In this document: positions 14,001 through 27,400 of the stretch, in pieces
Numbering within the stretch: position 1 is the stretch's first letter
Layout: every line of letters starts with the position of its first letter
Assembly (NCBI GenBank): GCA_030144725.1
Contig: JASKMD010000016.1
Location: 3,180,523 to 3,244,522 of the forward strand
DNA from: Haematococcus lacustris
Taxonomy: Eukaryota > Chlorophyta > Chlorophyceae > Chlamydomonadales > Haematococcaceae
Length of the DNA: 64,000 nucleotides
Reading direction: 5' to 3'
The notes under the pieces: model-generated
Databases searched by the model: none
The model's input: the letters and a program-made list of their open reading frames with translations, nothing else
Told to the model about the DNA's origin: nothing
Translations under genes and position numbers: made by a program

Positions 14001-17000
14001 AGAACAAGCCTTGTGACTGTGTAGCCTTGTGTAGCCTTACCTAGCTGGGACCTGCCACCGGCAACACGCTCTAGCAGCTCCGTCCCAATTGAGCCATTCA
14101 AGCTTGGACTGAGTGGCCTGCATGTTCAGCCATGACAACACAGATGTTGACTGGCTCCTGCTGCCTTTCACGATCGTGTGGCTGGAACTAATTAGATATT
14201 GTGAAGTGAACAAAGTGGTGTGCTAACCCATTGAACCCGGCTCTTGGCTCATGTATATGGGCCACCATAGACTAGCAGGGACAACCAAGGAGTGTGCTTG
14301 CCTAGGTCAATAACATAGGTCACCAATGGATCAGCAGTTTACATGAACTTGTAGCTTGTAGCGAGGAGGATGCTTGCATCAACAAACTCAAACAGCCTGC
14401 ATCTACAGCGACCTGATGTCATGGCCATGCCATGCCATGCCATGCCATGCAGTCACTGGTTTCTAGCAACTTGTCCGGCACTGCAGGACCATCACCACCT
14501 GGCAGTGAAATGACTCAGCCTATGGTACGACATCACACACCAACAGTAAAACAGTAATATATCTGAGCAGTAGCATGGCATGGTTCCTTGGTGCTGCATG
14601 GCATGTGTCGAGCCTGGTGCACTCACTCGCGAAAGTGTGTGGAGTTGTCAAGGACGCTATGCCTGTTTGGCTGCACGCCACTGGATGAGCTGGCGGCGTC
14701 CAGTTCCTCTCCATCTGCTTCATCCTCTTCTACGATGCACTCCTGCCCGGGCAGCTTGTTTGACGAAGCGCCAGGTGCACGGAATGATGGAAGCGGTGCG
14801 ACGACCGGTGGTGCAGCGCTGTCCTCCGCTTGCAAGGGGCCAGGCACTTTATGCACTGGGGACTTCACCACCGGCTCTGCAATACATGTGCGCAGCTGCT
14901 GCTGCCAGCTGCACACCGCTAGCACTCAATGGTGCACATAGCAATGCCTTGGTTGCTAAGTTGTGTGCAGGCTTCCACTTGACTACACATGGCTGATAGG
15001 TTGAGGGATGTTGGGTGCGGCAGTTCATCAAACCTCAACTGCACCATGACGGTGCTCATGACAAATCTGGTCACAAGGCTGGTCATGCAGCACTGACCGA
15101 CTGCCTTGGGTGGAGGTGATGAAGCTGGTGATTGCTGGTGTAGAGATTCGCCATCCATGCTCCCGCCTGTCATCACCCACTGTGCATGTGGCAGCAGAGC
15201 GGGGCTTATGGTGGAGGTTGTATTAAAACCATGGCCATGTTGTTCTTGGGCAGGCAACACCAGCAAGAAACAGCAATATAGCAGGGCTCGGGGTGGAGGC
15301 TGTATTCACTATGGCCAAGGTGTTCTTAGGCATACAGTTTGTGGCCATGCAGGTGGCAGCACCAGCAGGAAGGTTGTGGCCAAGCAGCAAAAGTAGCACC
15401 GACACTTGGGGCAAGGAAGGAGCAGCACATTCCCCTACTACAAAGTGTTGCGCAAGGAAGTAGCAGTAGGGAACAGGACGAGACCTGATACCTTTAGCAG
15501 AGCCATCTAGCCCACATGCTTAATCCATGGGCTGTGTGCTGGCATGTGGATGTGCAAGTGTCTATATTTTAGGAATGTTGTCGAGCTCCTGCATACACCT
15601 CACACCTCACCTGCCAGCTGATGACATGGCTGTTGCAAGACATGCACACTCACCATAGCAATGCGATCTATTGGCACGGTGTTGGCAGCTGGTTTGTCAG
15701 GTGGTTTGTTGTAGGTGTTGGTTGGTTTTGGGAAATGCACCCCGCGGGGGGTAGGGGCCATGTCCTGCTCCGCACAATAGGGGCATGGTGCATCCTTGAC
15801 TGAGCTGGAACGACCATGCACAGTGGATGCGTTCTCAAGTAAGCTGTTGAGGCTGATTTGTATGCCAACTTTATCCTTGCACTTGTCATCATCGCACATG
15901 CCCTTGCCCACCACTCACCGTTGTGTGACTACGTCGAATGGCGACCCCCGCCTCAGCTACCGGTGAAAGAGCAGGTAAACTCGGCATTCTCATCAGTGAC
16001 GTGCTCTTCAGCATCTTGCCTGTGTTGTGTGCATTGCTTAGAACGAAGGCCTCCTGCATACCACAAGCTTTGGGAAGCAATGGAAAGGAGGCTGAAGGTC
16101 GCAAAATGCGCAAGAAGGCCCAACAGGTGGAGAGACGAGAGTCCTTTACACGTGAAGCTTGAGTTTACCTGATGGGTTGGTCTTGGAGGCGGCCGATGGG
16201 CCGGTGCTGGCATCACAGGAGGAAGCAGAGTGCTTGAGGGGGCGAATGGAGCAGCCCCTACACAACAAGGGAGTGCTTTAGGTGTGGCATTAGACATAGT
16301 GCGGGTGCAGGTGCAGGTGCGGGTGCTGCTGAGGTTGCGGGTGCGGGTGGGGCGCCTCATACCTGCATAGGCTGACACTGGCTGTGTGCTGCATGCAGCA
16401 GCCGCATCCAGGTCCGCAGCTGGCAACAGCAGTTGAGCTTCTGAGGGGTTCACATTGATGAGGCTGGAGCGGCGGTAACGGGCAAGGCTGGCCACGTTGG
16501 CAGCCTCTGCCACCTCCTTTTCTCTGCAATGCCCGCGATAATTGCCCACCATAACAGTTGTGACGTTCCTGATTTGCCCTCAAGCCCTGCTACGTTGTTA
16601 TTGTAGCAGGATGTCTTGTGACATGCCCTACTTGTCAAGCTCATGGGGCATGACCTCATCACATAGATCACAGCACCATCCTTCCCTATGTACGCAACAT
16701 GCATCGAGCGCAAGGGGCATGGCCTCAAGGTCTTCCATGTTGTGTCTAGGGTGCGCGCCAGGTGGGCCCAGCACCTCCCAACATGCTACAGCGGTTTCTC
16801 ACCCCTCCACCCTTCAATTAGCAGCAACATCATCCACTTCGACAAGCCAGGGACACACCTCTGCAGCAAGAGGTACTTGCAGAGGTTGGGTCGGGCACTG
16901 GAGGGCAGGTGCGGGCGCATCAGCAGGTACATGGTTGGTCCTCCAACCTTCCTTATGGCTTGCACAGCTAGCTCAAGGCCATCACCATCCTGATGGGCAA

Positions 17001-20000
17001 GGGGACAAGGCAACTGGTAAACGCAGAGCAATGGGCCTTGTAACAATGCATGTTTACGCAGGCTTGACGCTTCATGCCCCAACCAAGAGGCAGTGGATAC
17101 ACACCCACCCACCCAGCACCCCAGCGAAGCGTGTAGCATGGGGAAATCTTAAATCGCCAGGTGCACAAAACCAAGACGCAGTGGGTACACTGTCGTGGTG
17201 TGTTACGCTCACATATGCCTCTCACGACCCCATTGGGTTACCCTGACCCCCAAAAATTTGAAATACTTAAGCTTGCATGAGACTCCCAGCAGTGTGCCAC
17301 TTATATAAGACGTATAGCTGGATGTATTGACACATGTGATGTGTCAGACCCCACAAAACCCAGATTGAATTACACTCCTTGCAGTGTGCCACTCACAGAA
17401 TGATGCTTCACCAACATGATGTTCACAGGTCCAGGCGTCTTCCTGTTTGTGACATTCTGGCTCTTCAAGTTGCTCTTCTTCCTACGGAATAGAAAGGTCG
17501 AGCAGCAAGCAGTCGGTCGTCTTTGCTATGGTTGCCAAGTGCGCCTAAACCATTGAACAATCACCTGCTTGCTTCGCCACTTGGCTGCTGCGCGTGAACT
17601 CCAAAGCCAGGCACCATGAAAGCACTAACCGGGGCGTTCTTGGCTGTTGGAAAGAACTTGGAGATGTGTGTGCCCTGCAGCTCCCCAGGTGCAAAGCAAT
17701 GAGTCAGGGGCCTCACCACCACAGCCTGTGGACAGGCCACATCTGCAGAGCAAGCCATACAACACCCACCCAGCCACCCAGCCACACCCACACAGTGCGC
17801 GTGCTTGGCCCAGCTGCAACAGACACACTGCCCATGACCCTGCTCACCGGCATGCGGTCACAGGGCACCCCAAACAGGAGACCCGGCTTGTACAGGGGCA
17901 GTGCCGTGCTGTGGAGGACGGTGCCAGCTTCGTCCAGCTCCAGGACCCCGGTCACCAGGTCAGCCCTGAGAGGGGCCACAAACCACACAAGCTGACGCAC
18001 AGCCATGGGTTGCCACAGGAGCAGGAGCACGACTGGGCTGGTCAAGCAGCGATGCAGCGGAGCAGCCAGCCGGGCATTGAGCCTGCCACTGTGCATTGTC
18101 ACCAGGGTCGTGCCAAGGGCCAGGGCTGGCCAGGGCAGGGCGCAGGGGCCCTGTTAGTGTGGCCCTGGCACTGACACACACACGCACACCCCAGTGAAGG
18201 CAGCGGCACAGGCAAGGTCGCTGCCTGGCAGGCCATTAGGCTGATGGGCAGCAGCCTGCAGTGAAGAGTGGGAGAGCAGGCGTGCCGTGTGCTCCCACCT
18301 CCACAGGTCAACCACCAGCGCCATGTTGTTGTCCACGTGGGCCAGCACTGCGTCAATCCTCTCCTTCTCGCTGGTGGGGCCTGCAGCACAGCAGGCTATG
18401 GGTTGAAGCAAGGGACAGTTGGGTGCTGGGAGCAGTTGCTTGCATCTGACTCCCTGACCTGACCCTGACCCCTGTGACCTCTACCAGCCCACCCTCCAAG
18501 CCCTTATTCCTGGACCCATTGCTGACCCACTTGTAAGGGAAGGCATCTGTTCTTTTATGACAGATCTAGCACCCAGCAAAAACACTGACCAGGAGTGGCA
18601 ACAGCGGTTGTGCTCTTGGACAGTGAGTTTGCTAGGGCCTTGCTCTTTGGCCCGGTGAGGTGCACCTCCATCTGCAGGGGCACATGGAGGAGACCATGGA
18701 GGAGGCCACTTTGCAACTGTGGGTGTCAGCGGTGAGGCCCACAGCAAACTGGGACCATGGCAAACAGTCATACAGCATCATGCTCCATGCAGCCTCGTGG
18801 CCCTAGCCATCTCCGCGCTTGCAAGTGTAGCCAACTCAGCAAGGCTGCCAGTCATGCATGGCACGTGGAGCTGATGATGTGGAGACTCACGGTCATGATG
18901 GCGGGGTTCAGGGAGCTGACCAGCTCAGAAAATGCGCTGAGCTTGCCCAGAGCGGCCACATGATCCACCTCCGGCGGCTTGGTTACCCCCACCCTCCAGG
19001 AGACGCCGGGTGAGCTGTGCGCCCTGGGCAGCGAGTGAAAGCAGCAGCACATAGGCAAGGGGCCTGGGTTGGCTGAGACTGGCTGGAAGGCATCGCTAGC
19101 AGCAGCACAAAGCCGAAGGGGGTCAGATTTTGTCCACTGTGACCCATGCACTCCAGCCAATCACTCACTTGGCAGCCATGATGAGCAGCACCTTCTCCAG
19201 CGTGGCTGTGGGCACACGCTCTGCCCTGTCGCTCCCGCCCATGGCGCTGGCTGCACCAGCCATGGCTGCGGTGGCGCTGCTCATCCTGGGAAGCTGCTCA
19301 GGAAGGGGCGAGGCCAGCTTTGGGGCTGCAGCCGGCACCACCCCTGCAGCAGAACACTCAGGCAGGACAGCACAGACCCACCATTGGATGCCTGTCGCAT
19401 GGCATGGCTGACGACGAGCCACCCCCATGTGTCACACACCAGGTGTGAGGGATAAGAAGGATTGGTGAGCTTCTTGGTGACCAACACCTGATCAGCTAGA
19501 GGGCGCTGGTGAAACAGGGGCAGCCAGGCGGTAAACAGCTCCTGGTGAAGCCATGCAGCATGAGTAGGGGCTCATGCACGCTCCCTGCCCCTCACCTGGC
19601 CCAGGCTGAACAGGTGTGAAGCCTGGCTGCAGGCCTTGGAGCTCCAGAGCAGAGGGCCGTGACAGCTTTGGCTCCAGGGCAGTCGCGCCCACCTTGGGTG
19701 CGGCAGCCACGCCCACCACTGCGTCCACTGCTGCCACGTCATTGTCAGCAGCCACTACTGCAGGCAGCAGGGCAGCAGAGCAGTGGGGGTGACACAGGCA
19801 CTACTTGCCGCTCTAGGCAGCAACCGCCATGGGCACCATGGAGGTGAAGGCCCACTGACAGGCTGGCCTGAAGAAGGTCAAAGGGTAGCAGGTTCTGGGC
19901 TAGTGGGTGCACAGGTGTGTACGGGTACAGGTGTGTACGGTGAGCAGGAGGGCAGACAGGGCAGCTGCAGTCACACCCACAGTGCAGGCAGGTGGGGTCA

Positions 20001-21407
20001 GGGCCTGCCCAATGACCCAATGACTCAACATCCCAAGTAGGGCAAGCCAGCAATCTGCCCAATGACCTTGGTCCGTGCTGATGGACTCAACCTGCTGTCA
20101 GCCTGGCTAGCGGTGATCAGCCTACACACTGCCTCAGCCCTCTGCCCTGGACAGCCTTGAAGCTCAGCACTGACCTTGTACGCAGCTGCTTAGGGAGCTG
20201 CTTGGAGCACAGTCATTGGCGTCATTGGTGCCATGGTCATTTCTTGCCCCGCAAGCAGTCGTGGGTGCACAGCCTGAGTCCTGCTTAGGTTGTGAGCGGG
20301 AGATCCCATAGCCTGCACCTCCTCCAGCTTCCTGCTCCTCCTCAGACACCCATGCCAGGGTCTCCCTATGTCTGGATGGAGCAGGGTTGGAGCCAATGTC
20401 TAAGAACCCCACGTCACTTAGTCGTGTGGCTGGCTGTTGGGGTGTTGATGCAGTGGTCCCAGATGACGGTCCTCTGCTAGGGTCAAAACCAGCAAAAACA
20501 CCGGGGAGCTCTTTGGTCGGAGCAGCCTGCATCTCCACATCTGCAGTGAGGGGACCGGGTAAGGAACTTCGTGGCAGAGAGCCTGGCGGGGCAAGACATG
20601 AGGCGCAGGAAGTGAGGAAGGTGTCAGGGAGTCACGTGAGGTCATGTGGTGTGGATGTGGATGTCATGAAGGCCATGGTGCAAGAAGCAACCCCTATGAT
20701 GAACCCAACCTGCAGGCAGCCCTAGGCTACCGGTGGAACCCAGGGCGATCAAGCATAGCTTTTGGAGCTGCATGCGCATGCGCCAACCACCTTGATTTGC
20801 GTATGATGGTCCTAAGCGAGACAGCCTTGGTGCCAGAGAGGTGCTGGTTATGCCATGGGGAGGTGCAGGCACCCAGGAGGCAGTGCGGCCAATGGCACCG
20901 CTGCCCAGCCGCTCAAGGCCAGCACTGGCAGCTGGGACATAGGAATTGTGCTGGCTGCCAAGCGGCTGGGAGCCCACTGCGTCTTCTCCTTCCATGTACA
21001 TCCCCTGCGGCAACAGCAAGATTGGCAGCAGCAACTTGGGGCAAACACCAGGCCATCATTGGTATCAGCAAGGTTGCCACTCTGCCGCAACAGCCATGGC
21101 CACAGGCACAGCACACCCTACCTGCAGTCTAAGAGCTGCTTTTGAATGAGAGACTGGGGCGCCTGCTCAGGGATGGCTGAGTGGATCAGGCTGCTGCACT
21201 GCTGGCTTGTTGTGCTGGACTTGCCTGGAAGGCATCCACAAAGTCGCCCAGCACCAGGCCCTGCAGCTGCTGGGGGTCGAATCCAAACACGCTGGCGTCG
21301 CCTGCCAGCACCAGGAGCACCTTGCCGCTCAGGCTCAGCACCAGACGCAGGCGACGCTCCGCCAGGGCCTGCAGGGCGAGGCGGAACCCCATAGCTTGAA
21401 ACTGGGC

Positions 21408-21456
<49 letters not shown>

Positions 21457-24400
21457 TATACCAGGCAGGACACATGCTAAGACCTTGGCCACCTAATCCC
21501 ACTTTGCCACTTTGCCTCTGAACAGCCTGTAGAACGAGAGAAGGATGCCGAATTGCTACGCTGATGCCAAACAATGCAGTCTCATACGCCGTGTGAATCA
21601 GACTCAAGCAGCCAGCCTTCAGCCAATGACTGCACTCAACTGCAACAAGGACAGCGCCTGCCCCTTGCCCACCTCTTGATGCGTTGCAGAAGCAAAGGAC
21701 ACCACATTCAGCGGCTCGCCTGTCTCGCTGGGGTGCCTGCAAGGGTGAAGCAGCTCACCTCCGCTGGCACAAGCCTGATGCTGCTGGTGGTGTGTGGCGG
21801 CCCCAGTCAACACATCAGGCCATACCAGGTCCAGCTCTGACCACACCTTGCTCGACCCATACTGCAGCAGCACTGCCTCGTGCCCAGACCGGCTCAGCAC
21901 AAGGTCACTTCTCACACACTCAAGTGGCTATGTGGTCTTGCATGGCGCATCAGCCCTGGCACACCAGCTCTGCTGCCTCCGCTCACTTGGTCAAGGTGAT
22001 CCTGAATGGCTCTGGAGCAGGCGGGCCCTGCTTCCTGCTGGCGTTCATCAGCACTGTCAGCCCAGAGCGGCACGAGTGCAGCGGCGGGACACTGCGCAGC
22101 GCAGCCTGCACGTAAACAAAGGAGGGGTGGTGAGGGATAGGCAGGCAGGCAGGCAGTGTGCTGCCTAGGCAACCAGGGTTGGGCTGGTCTCAGTGCATCA
22201 GGCCTCAGTCGCACCAAACTTTACTTGGTGCTGGTACAGGACTCTGTTTCACTGAACAGGGACGGCCCTGCTCCCTCCCCTCCGCCTCCCCTGCCCTGCC
22301 CCTGGTCCCTGGTCCCACTCACCCCTGACCCTAGCAAGTGGTGCAGCGCTGCAAAGGGCTGGGGGAGCAGCTGCTGCAGCGCCCCTGGCTGGCCATTGCA
22401 CATGATGGCCTTGGGCGTGGTCCCCAGTGCGCTGGCCAGTGCCTCCGTCACGTGAGCCACCCGACCGTGCTTGTCCGCAACCAGCAGCAGGGAGGGCTGC
22501 AGCAGACGCAAGCTGCAGAAGGGGAGGCAGGTGCAGGTGAGGGAACAGGCGATGGGGTGATGGTGATGATGGCGAAAAGGGAGACTGTGGTGGTAAGGGT
22601 GGTGGAAGCAGGTGCTGTGAACTCTCCTCCAGAAGGGTAAGGGTGAAAGTAAGAGTGATGGTGTTGAGGGTGGTGGAAGCAGGTGATGTGGACTCTGCAC
22701 CAGAAGGGTAAGGGTGAAAGTCCGGATGCAGATTCCAGGCAAGATTGACTCAACCTGACACAACCCTGGGATGAACTCTACGCTACACACTCAGTGTGCT
22801 CACTTACTCACCTGGCTGGTGCACAGGCTGCTGTGCCTTGACCCTCAAGACAGCAGCTGCTGGACAGGGCCTGTCGGGCACGAGCTGCTGATGCACAGCT
22901 TTCTGCACAGCCTTGGGCTGCTCAGGTAGGGGCTGGTGAGCAGGCTGTGGCTGTGTGGCACCCACTTGAACACCAGGAACTTGTAGGACCCAATGGCGCC
23001 AGGGCTGATGGTGATGTCACAGCTCAGCGGGTCAGCAAAGTGGTGCCGCACCTGTACATGCCGCAAGGCAAAACTCGATCCGGGAGGGCAAGAGGGTCAA
23101 AGGTGGTGATGGAGCAGGCCATAATGAGGGCAATGGGCATTTCAAGCTAAGCAGCTGTGCAACCGGGGCTGGTGAAAGGTGATGGAGCAGGCCATGGTGA
23201 GGGCAAGCCAAACACTGATATGCCCAGGCAAGCAGGGAGGGCCAGCAGCCACTCTTTTGATGCGATGGGCAGGAGTAAAACCCTGGACTCACCAACACAT
23301 TGCGCAGCACCCATTTCTGCTGGGTGCTGCCAATAGCCTCAGCTGCAGCCCGGGCCTGGTCCAGCGATGCCCTATGCAGGCCCCTCAATGGGTTGTTTTG
23401 CTGTGCAATCGTATGGTGGCCCAGAGCAATGTACTGAGCCTGAGCCTTTGGGCGTGCAGCAGCCACCTCAGATTCCCTAACTCCTTGGAAGATCCTGCAT
23501 GCAACCAAGCCCAACCCAATCCATGATGCTGGTTTCACCTATCCACTCAACCACATGCAACTCATCAGTGAGCAATCAATCAGTGGCCATTCAGTATCAT
23601 CCAGCATAAGAGGTCAGCATATTGCATAAGAGGGTCAAAACACTCACAATGCGATGGGCTCTGGCTGCAGCAGCCAGTCCTCCAGCTGAGAGCCCAGCAG
23701 CTCTTCACTGCGGAAGCCACTCATGTCGGTGAAGGCAGGGTCCACACACACCACCGCCTCGCTGCCCAGCATCACCCACACACGCGCCATGCCTGGCTCT
23801 GACGACAGCGCCTGAGTCAGGGGCGAGCATTGGGTCGGAATGGATGCCTGGGGCAGTGGCCTCAGTGAAGCCTTGGGGAAGGCAAGGAGGGGTGCGAAGA
23901 AGCAGACTGACAGGCTGGCGTAGGGGCAGGCTCAAGACATGCCATGAGCTTAAACCATCACTGGACTCCGTTCATGAACCTGACCCTGGTCCTACAGCCA
24001 AGCAACCCCAGGGGCAGCACCATGGGCACCCACCTGCACCACCCCCAGGAACAGCATGTCCTCCCCTGCATGGACAGGGTGGGCACAGGGCAGCAGCAGG
24101 CCGCTGCGGCTCAGGCATGAAGGGGGGTACCCTGGTGAAGTACACCTGGTGAAGGAGGGGCCTTGCAGTCTTACCTAGGGGCACTAGTAGCTGGTTCTGG
24201 TCTAGGTGAACAAAGCATACCCTGTGGCAGTGGTCTATGAGTCATGTGTCACACCCCCTGTGACCAGTGCTTTACATCTGTGGCGCTAGTCAGCAGGGGT
24301 GAGGGTGACAATCACTGGTGGCCATGTCGGTGCTTCTGCCCCAGAGCCTCACCAATGCCGGAGATCTTGGTGACGTGGAGGGTGACGCCGAACACATGCT

Positions 24401-27400
24401 GCACGCAACAACAGCGCCTCATGGCTAAGGGTGCAGGGCCAAGGGTCATGGCACCGCTCAGCCTACCACTGTGCACAGCCTATGCAATGCCTTCATCCAG
24501 GACGATTGACTACTAGTTGAGAAATGTGGCTGCAAGGCATGGAGGGTTGAGGAGACACATGACTGTACACCACTCACCCTCTCCTTGTGGAGTGCCACAA
24601 ACTCGTTATGCTTGCCAATAAGCGTCTCTTTGCCTGCAACAAGGGGTAGAACAAGCCCACAAGCCATGCACATGGCTAAGCAACACCACATGGACATGCA
24701 CACTTTACATGCACTTGCATGGTGAGATGTGGTGCCTGCATTGTTTACAGTGCAGTTGAGAAGGGATGAACATGTCACATGCAAACCTTGTTCATACCAA
24801 GCTGCATGGGGTCGACGTAATGGGAAGTGGTCCAGGTCAAGGTCAGGGGCAGCAGCAGTTGGGTTCAAGCACTTGCCTGAGGTCACATAGTTGCGCACAA
24901 AGGAGTTGTGGTTCTCAGAGAAGGGAGGAGGGATGATGCAGTTGATGTTCTTCCCTTTGATCTCTGACTTTGTGTAACCAAACATGCGTTGGACCGTCTG
25001 CATGCATGACAGAGCACAGCACGCAGGGTGGCACATTTGAGACTAGGTAGGAGCAGAGGCCAGTGAGTGAAGGAAGCAGGGCTGGGTGCACTGCCAGTCC
25101 TCATGGCACGGCTGGTCACACACCGGGTTGGTGAGCTGCACTATGCCCAGCGCATTGATCACAAACACCGCCCGGGTGTCATGGCCCCCCAGGATGCCGC
25201 CTCGCATGTTCAGCAGCTGCAGAGCGGGCCAAGGGGCAAACAAGGCAGGCAGCAGGGTGGCTTTGGACCACGAGGGCCCAACAGTGAAGGCGGTAGAAGC
25301 AAGGCAACATCACAAGAGACAAGGCAGTGTCGCAAAATGAGGCTAGATGGCAGCTGGCTGGTGTTGATTAGGCATGCAGGGTCTCAGGCGTCAACTAGCT
25401 AAACACAGGGATGATCACATGGACTCACTTCAGGCAGGTCCTCCACCTCCAGGGTCCCGGGATCGAGCCCCAGCTCGCTGAACATGTTTCCATTCTTGCT
25501 GCATGCAGGCACCACGCAAAGCCATGCTCATTGCCCACACAGTGCGCACACATCGTCTTGCAGGCAGGTGAGCAAGAGCTGTGTGGCGGCATTGAGGTGT
25601 CAGTGACTCACGCATCCTCCTCAGCCTGCTCCAGCTTCTCCGCCTCACTGCAGCAGGACAGGTGCACACAGCCATGATACGCAGCGCATCAAGACGGCCG
25701 CAGCCACATCCCTCCTCAATATGCGCCACAACTAGTGGACAAGGCAAGGCAGTTCAGCAGGCGCAGAAGTGTGCATGCACTCACGCTAGCCACTTGGCGC
25801 TCTGCCAGGGGTCATGCTTGACCTGCTCTAGGAACTTGGCAAACAGGCGCAAGATCGACACGTTGGCAGCGTGGCGACTCAACACCATCCTGCAGGCAGA
25901 GCAGTGCAACAGTCACAGCATGGCCTGCCTCCTGCATGGACTATGTCCTGCTTTTGGACCAGGACATGCTACGCATGTTAACACTCACTTGTACACAGCA
26001 TCTGCCTGCCGGATGGTGGCATCTATGTTTCTCACATCTTCTGTCAGATGGTTCAGTGAAGTGTGACTGTGCATGAGGTGTGTCCAAAACTGGCGTAGGG
26101 CCAGCAGTGCCTCCCGGTGCGACTTGATGACCTGCAGCATCACCAGCAGCTCAGCAAACAAGCAGCTCACTAGCTGCTGAGCACTGCTTGTGACAGATGC
26201 CGTCCATGACAGAAGGCCATGGTCTGCAACAGCAGCCACATTGCAGAGTGACCGACTGTTGTTCATGCTCACCTACACCCGCCATGACAAGCAAAGTAGC
26301 AGCCCAGCCACAGCTTAAGAGAGGAGCGCTGAGACAGGTCCCTGCCCAGACTGATGACAATGACATGGTGTGACGCATGGTTTGGGAGGTGGTGGGGCTG
26401 GGGTGGCACCCTGCTGCTGATGCTTGTCAGGTCACACTGAGCCATGCGGCTGGCTGCAGGACATTGCCAGTGGTAGATGTATGACGCTGTGTAGAGGCAT
26501 GAACACAGCTGTCAGAGGGGCGGCACATGAAGCCTGCCTGCCCTCCTGCTGATCTCTGGCCCTGCACTCACCAGGCGGAGGTTCTTTTGGTACTCAACGT
26601 ACGACACTGCACAGGGCACAGGCCACGCAGGACAGCAACACTTGGCAGTGGCTCGCAGCACTGTGCTGCAGCGTAGTGTCAGCCTGCAGCCTGCTGGCAG
26701 CAGGGTGGAGACCAACACCAGATACTCCCATAGTGAAGGAAACATCCTTGGCTTGTCAAGCTGATGGTTGCCTGCGCTGGGCATGCTTGCATGTAGGAGG
26801 CATCATGGTAGGACCAGCTCTCACCCAGGTTGATGGCCCGGCTGGCCCCCGCTCCCCCTTCAGCTCCTGACGACTGCTGGGTGTGCTGCTGCTCGCGCCT
26901 GTGGGACAGCCAGGCAGGGGCAGAGCAGGCGCGATGACGGCTACAGCTGCAGCACCAAGAGCTGCAAGAGCTGCTGCCACAGGACGGCACGGCGCTGCTG
27001 ATAGGTGCAGACACATGCAGGTGCGTGGCACCGTGGTGGTGGCATGGCCAGGAGCATCAGCAGGTGGGTCGCTGCCAGCCTGAGCTGACTCACGAGAAGA
27101 TGGCAAAGCGCTCCAGGAAGGAGGGGTCCAGCCGCTTAGCTCCCTGTGGTGCCACAGCACAGGCGCATGCAGTGCCGCTCAGCAGCTCAGGCGCCCGGCT
27201 GGGAATGTGCAGCAGGACAAGCTCTCCACCTGGCTATGCCTGCAGCAGCTGCACACCCACTAGGTCCTGCTGGGGCAAGGTGTCCATGTTCCCACACACC
27301 TGCAGCTGTGTGTAGCCGCTCTGGTAGCTGCTTTGGACGTCTATGAGGAAGGAGGAGTACAGGATCACCTGCACCACAGGCCATGGCCGCCTTCAGCAGC

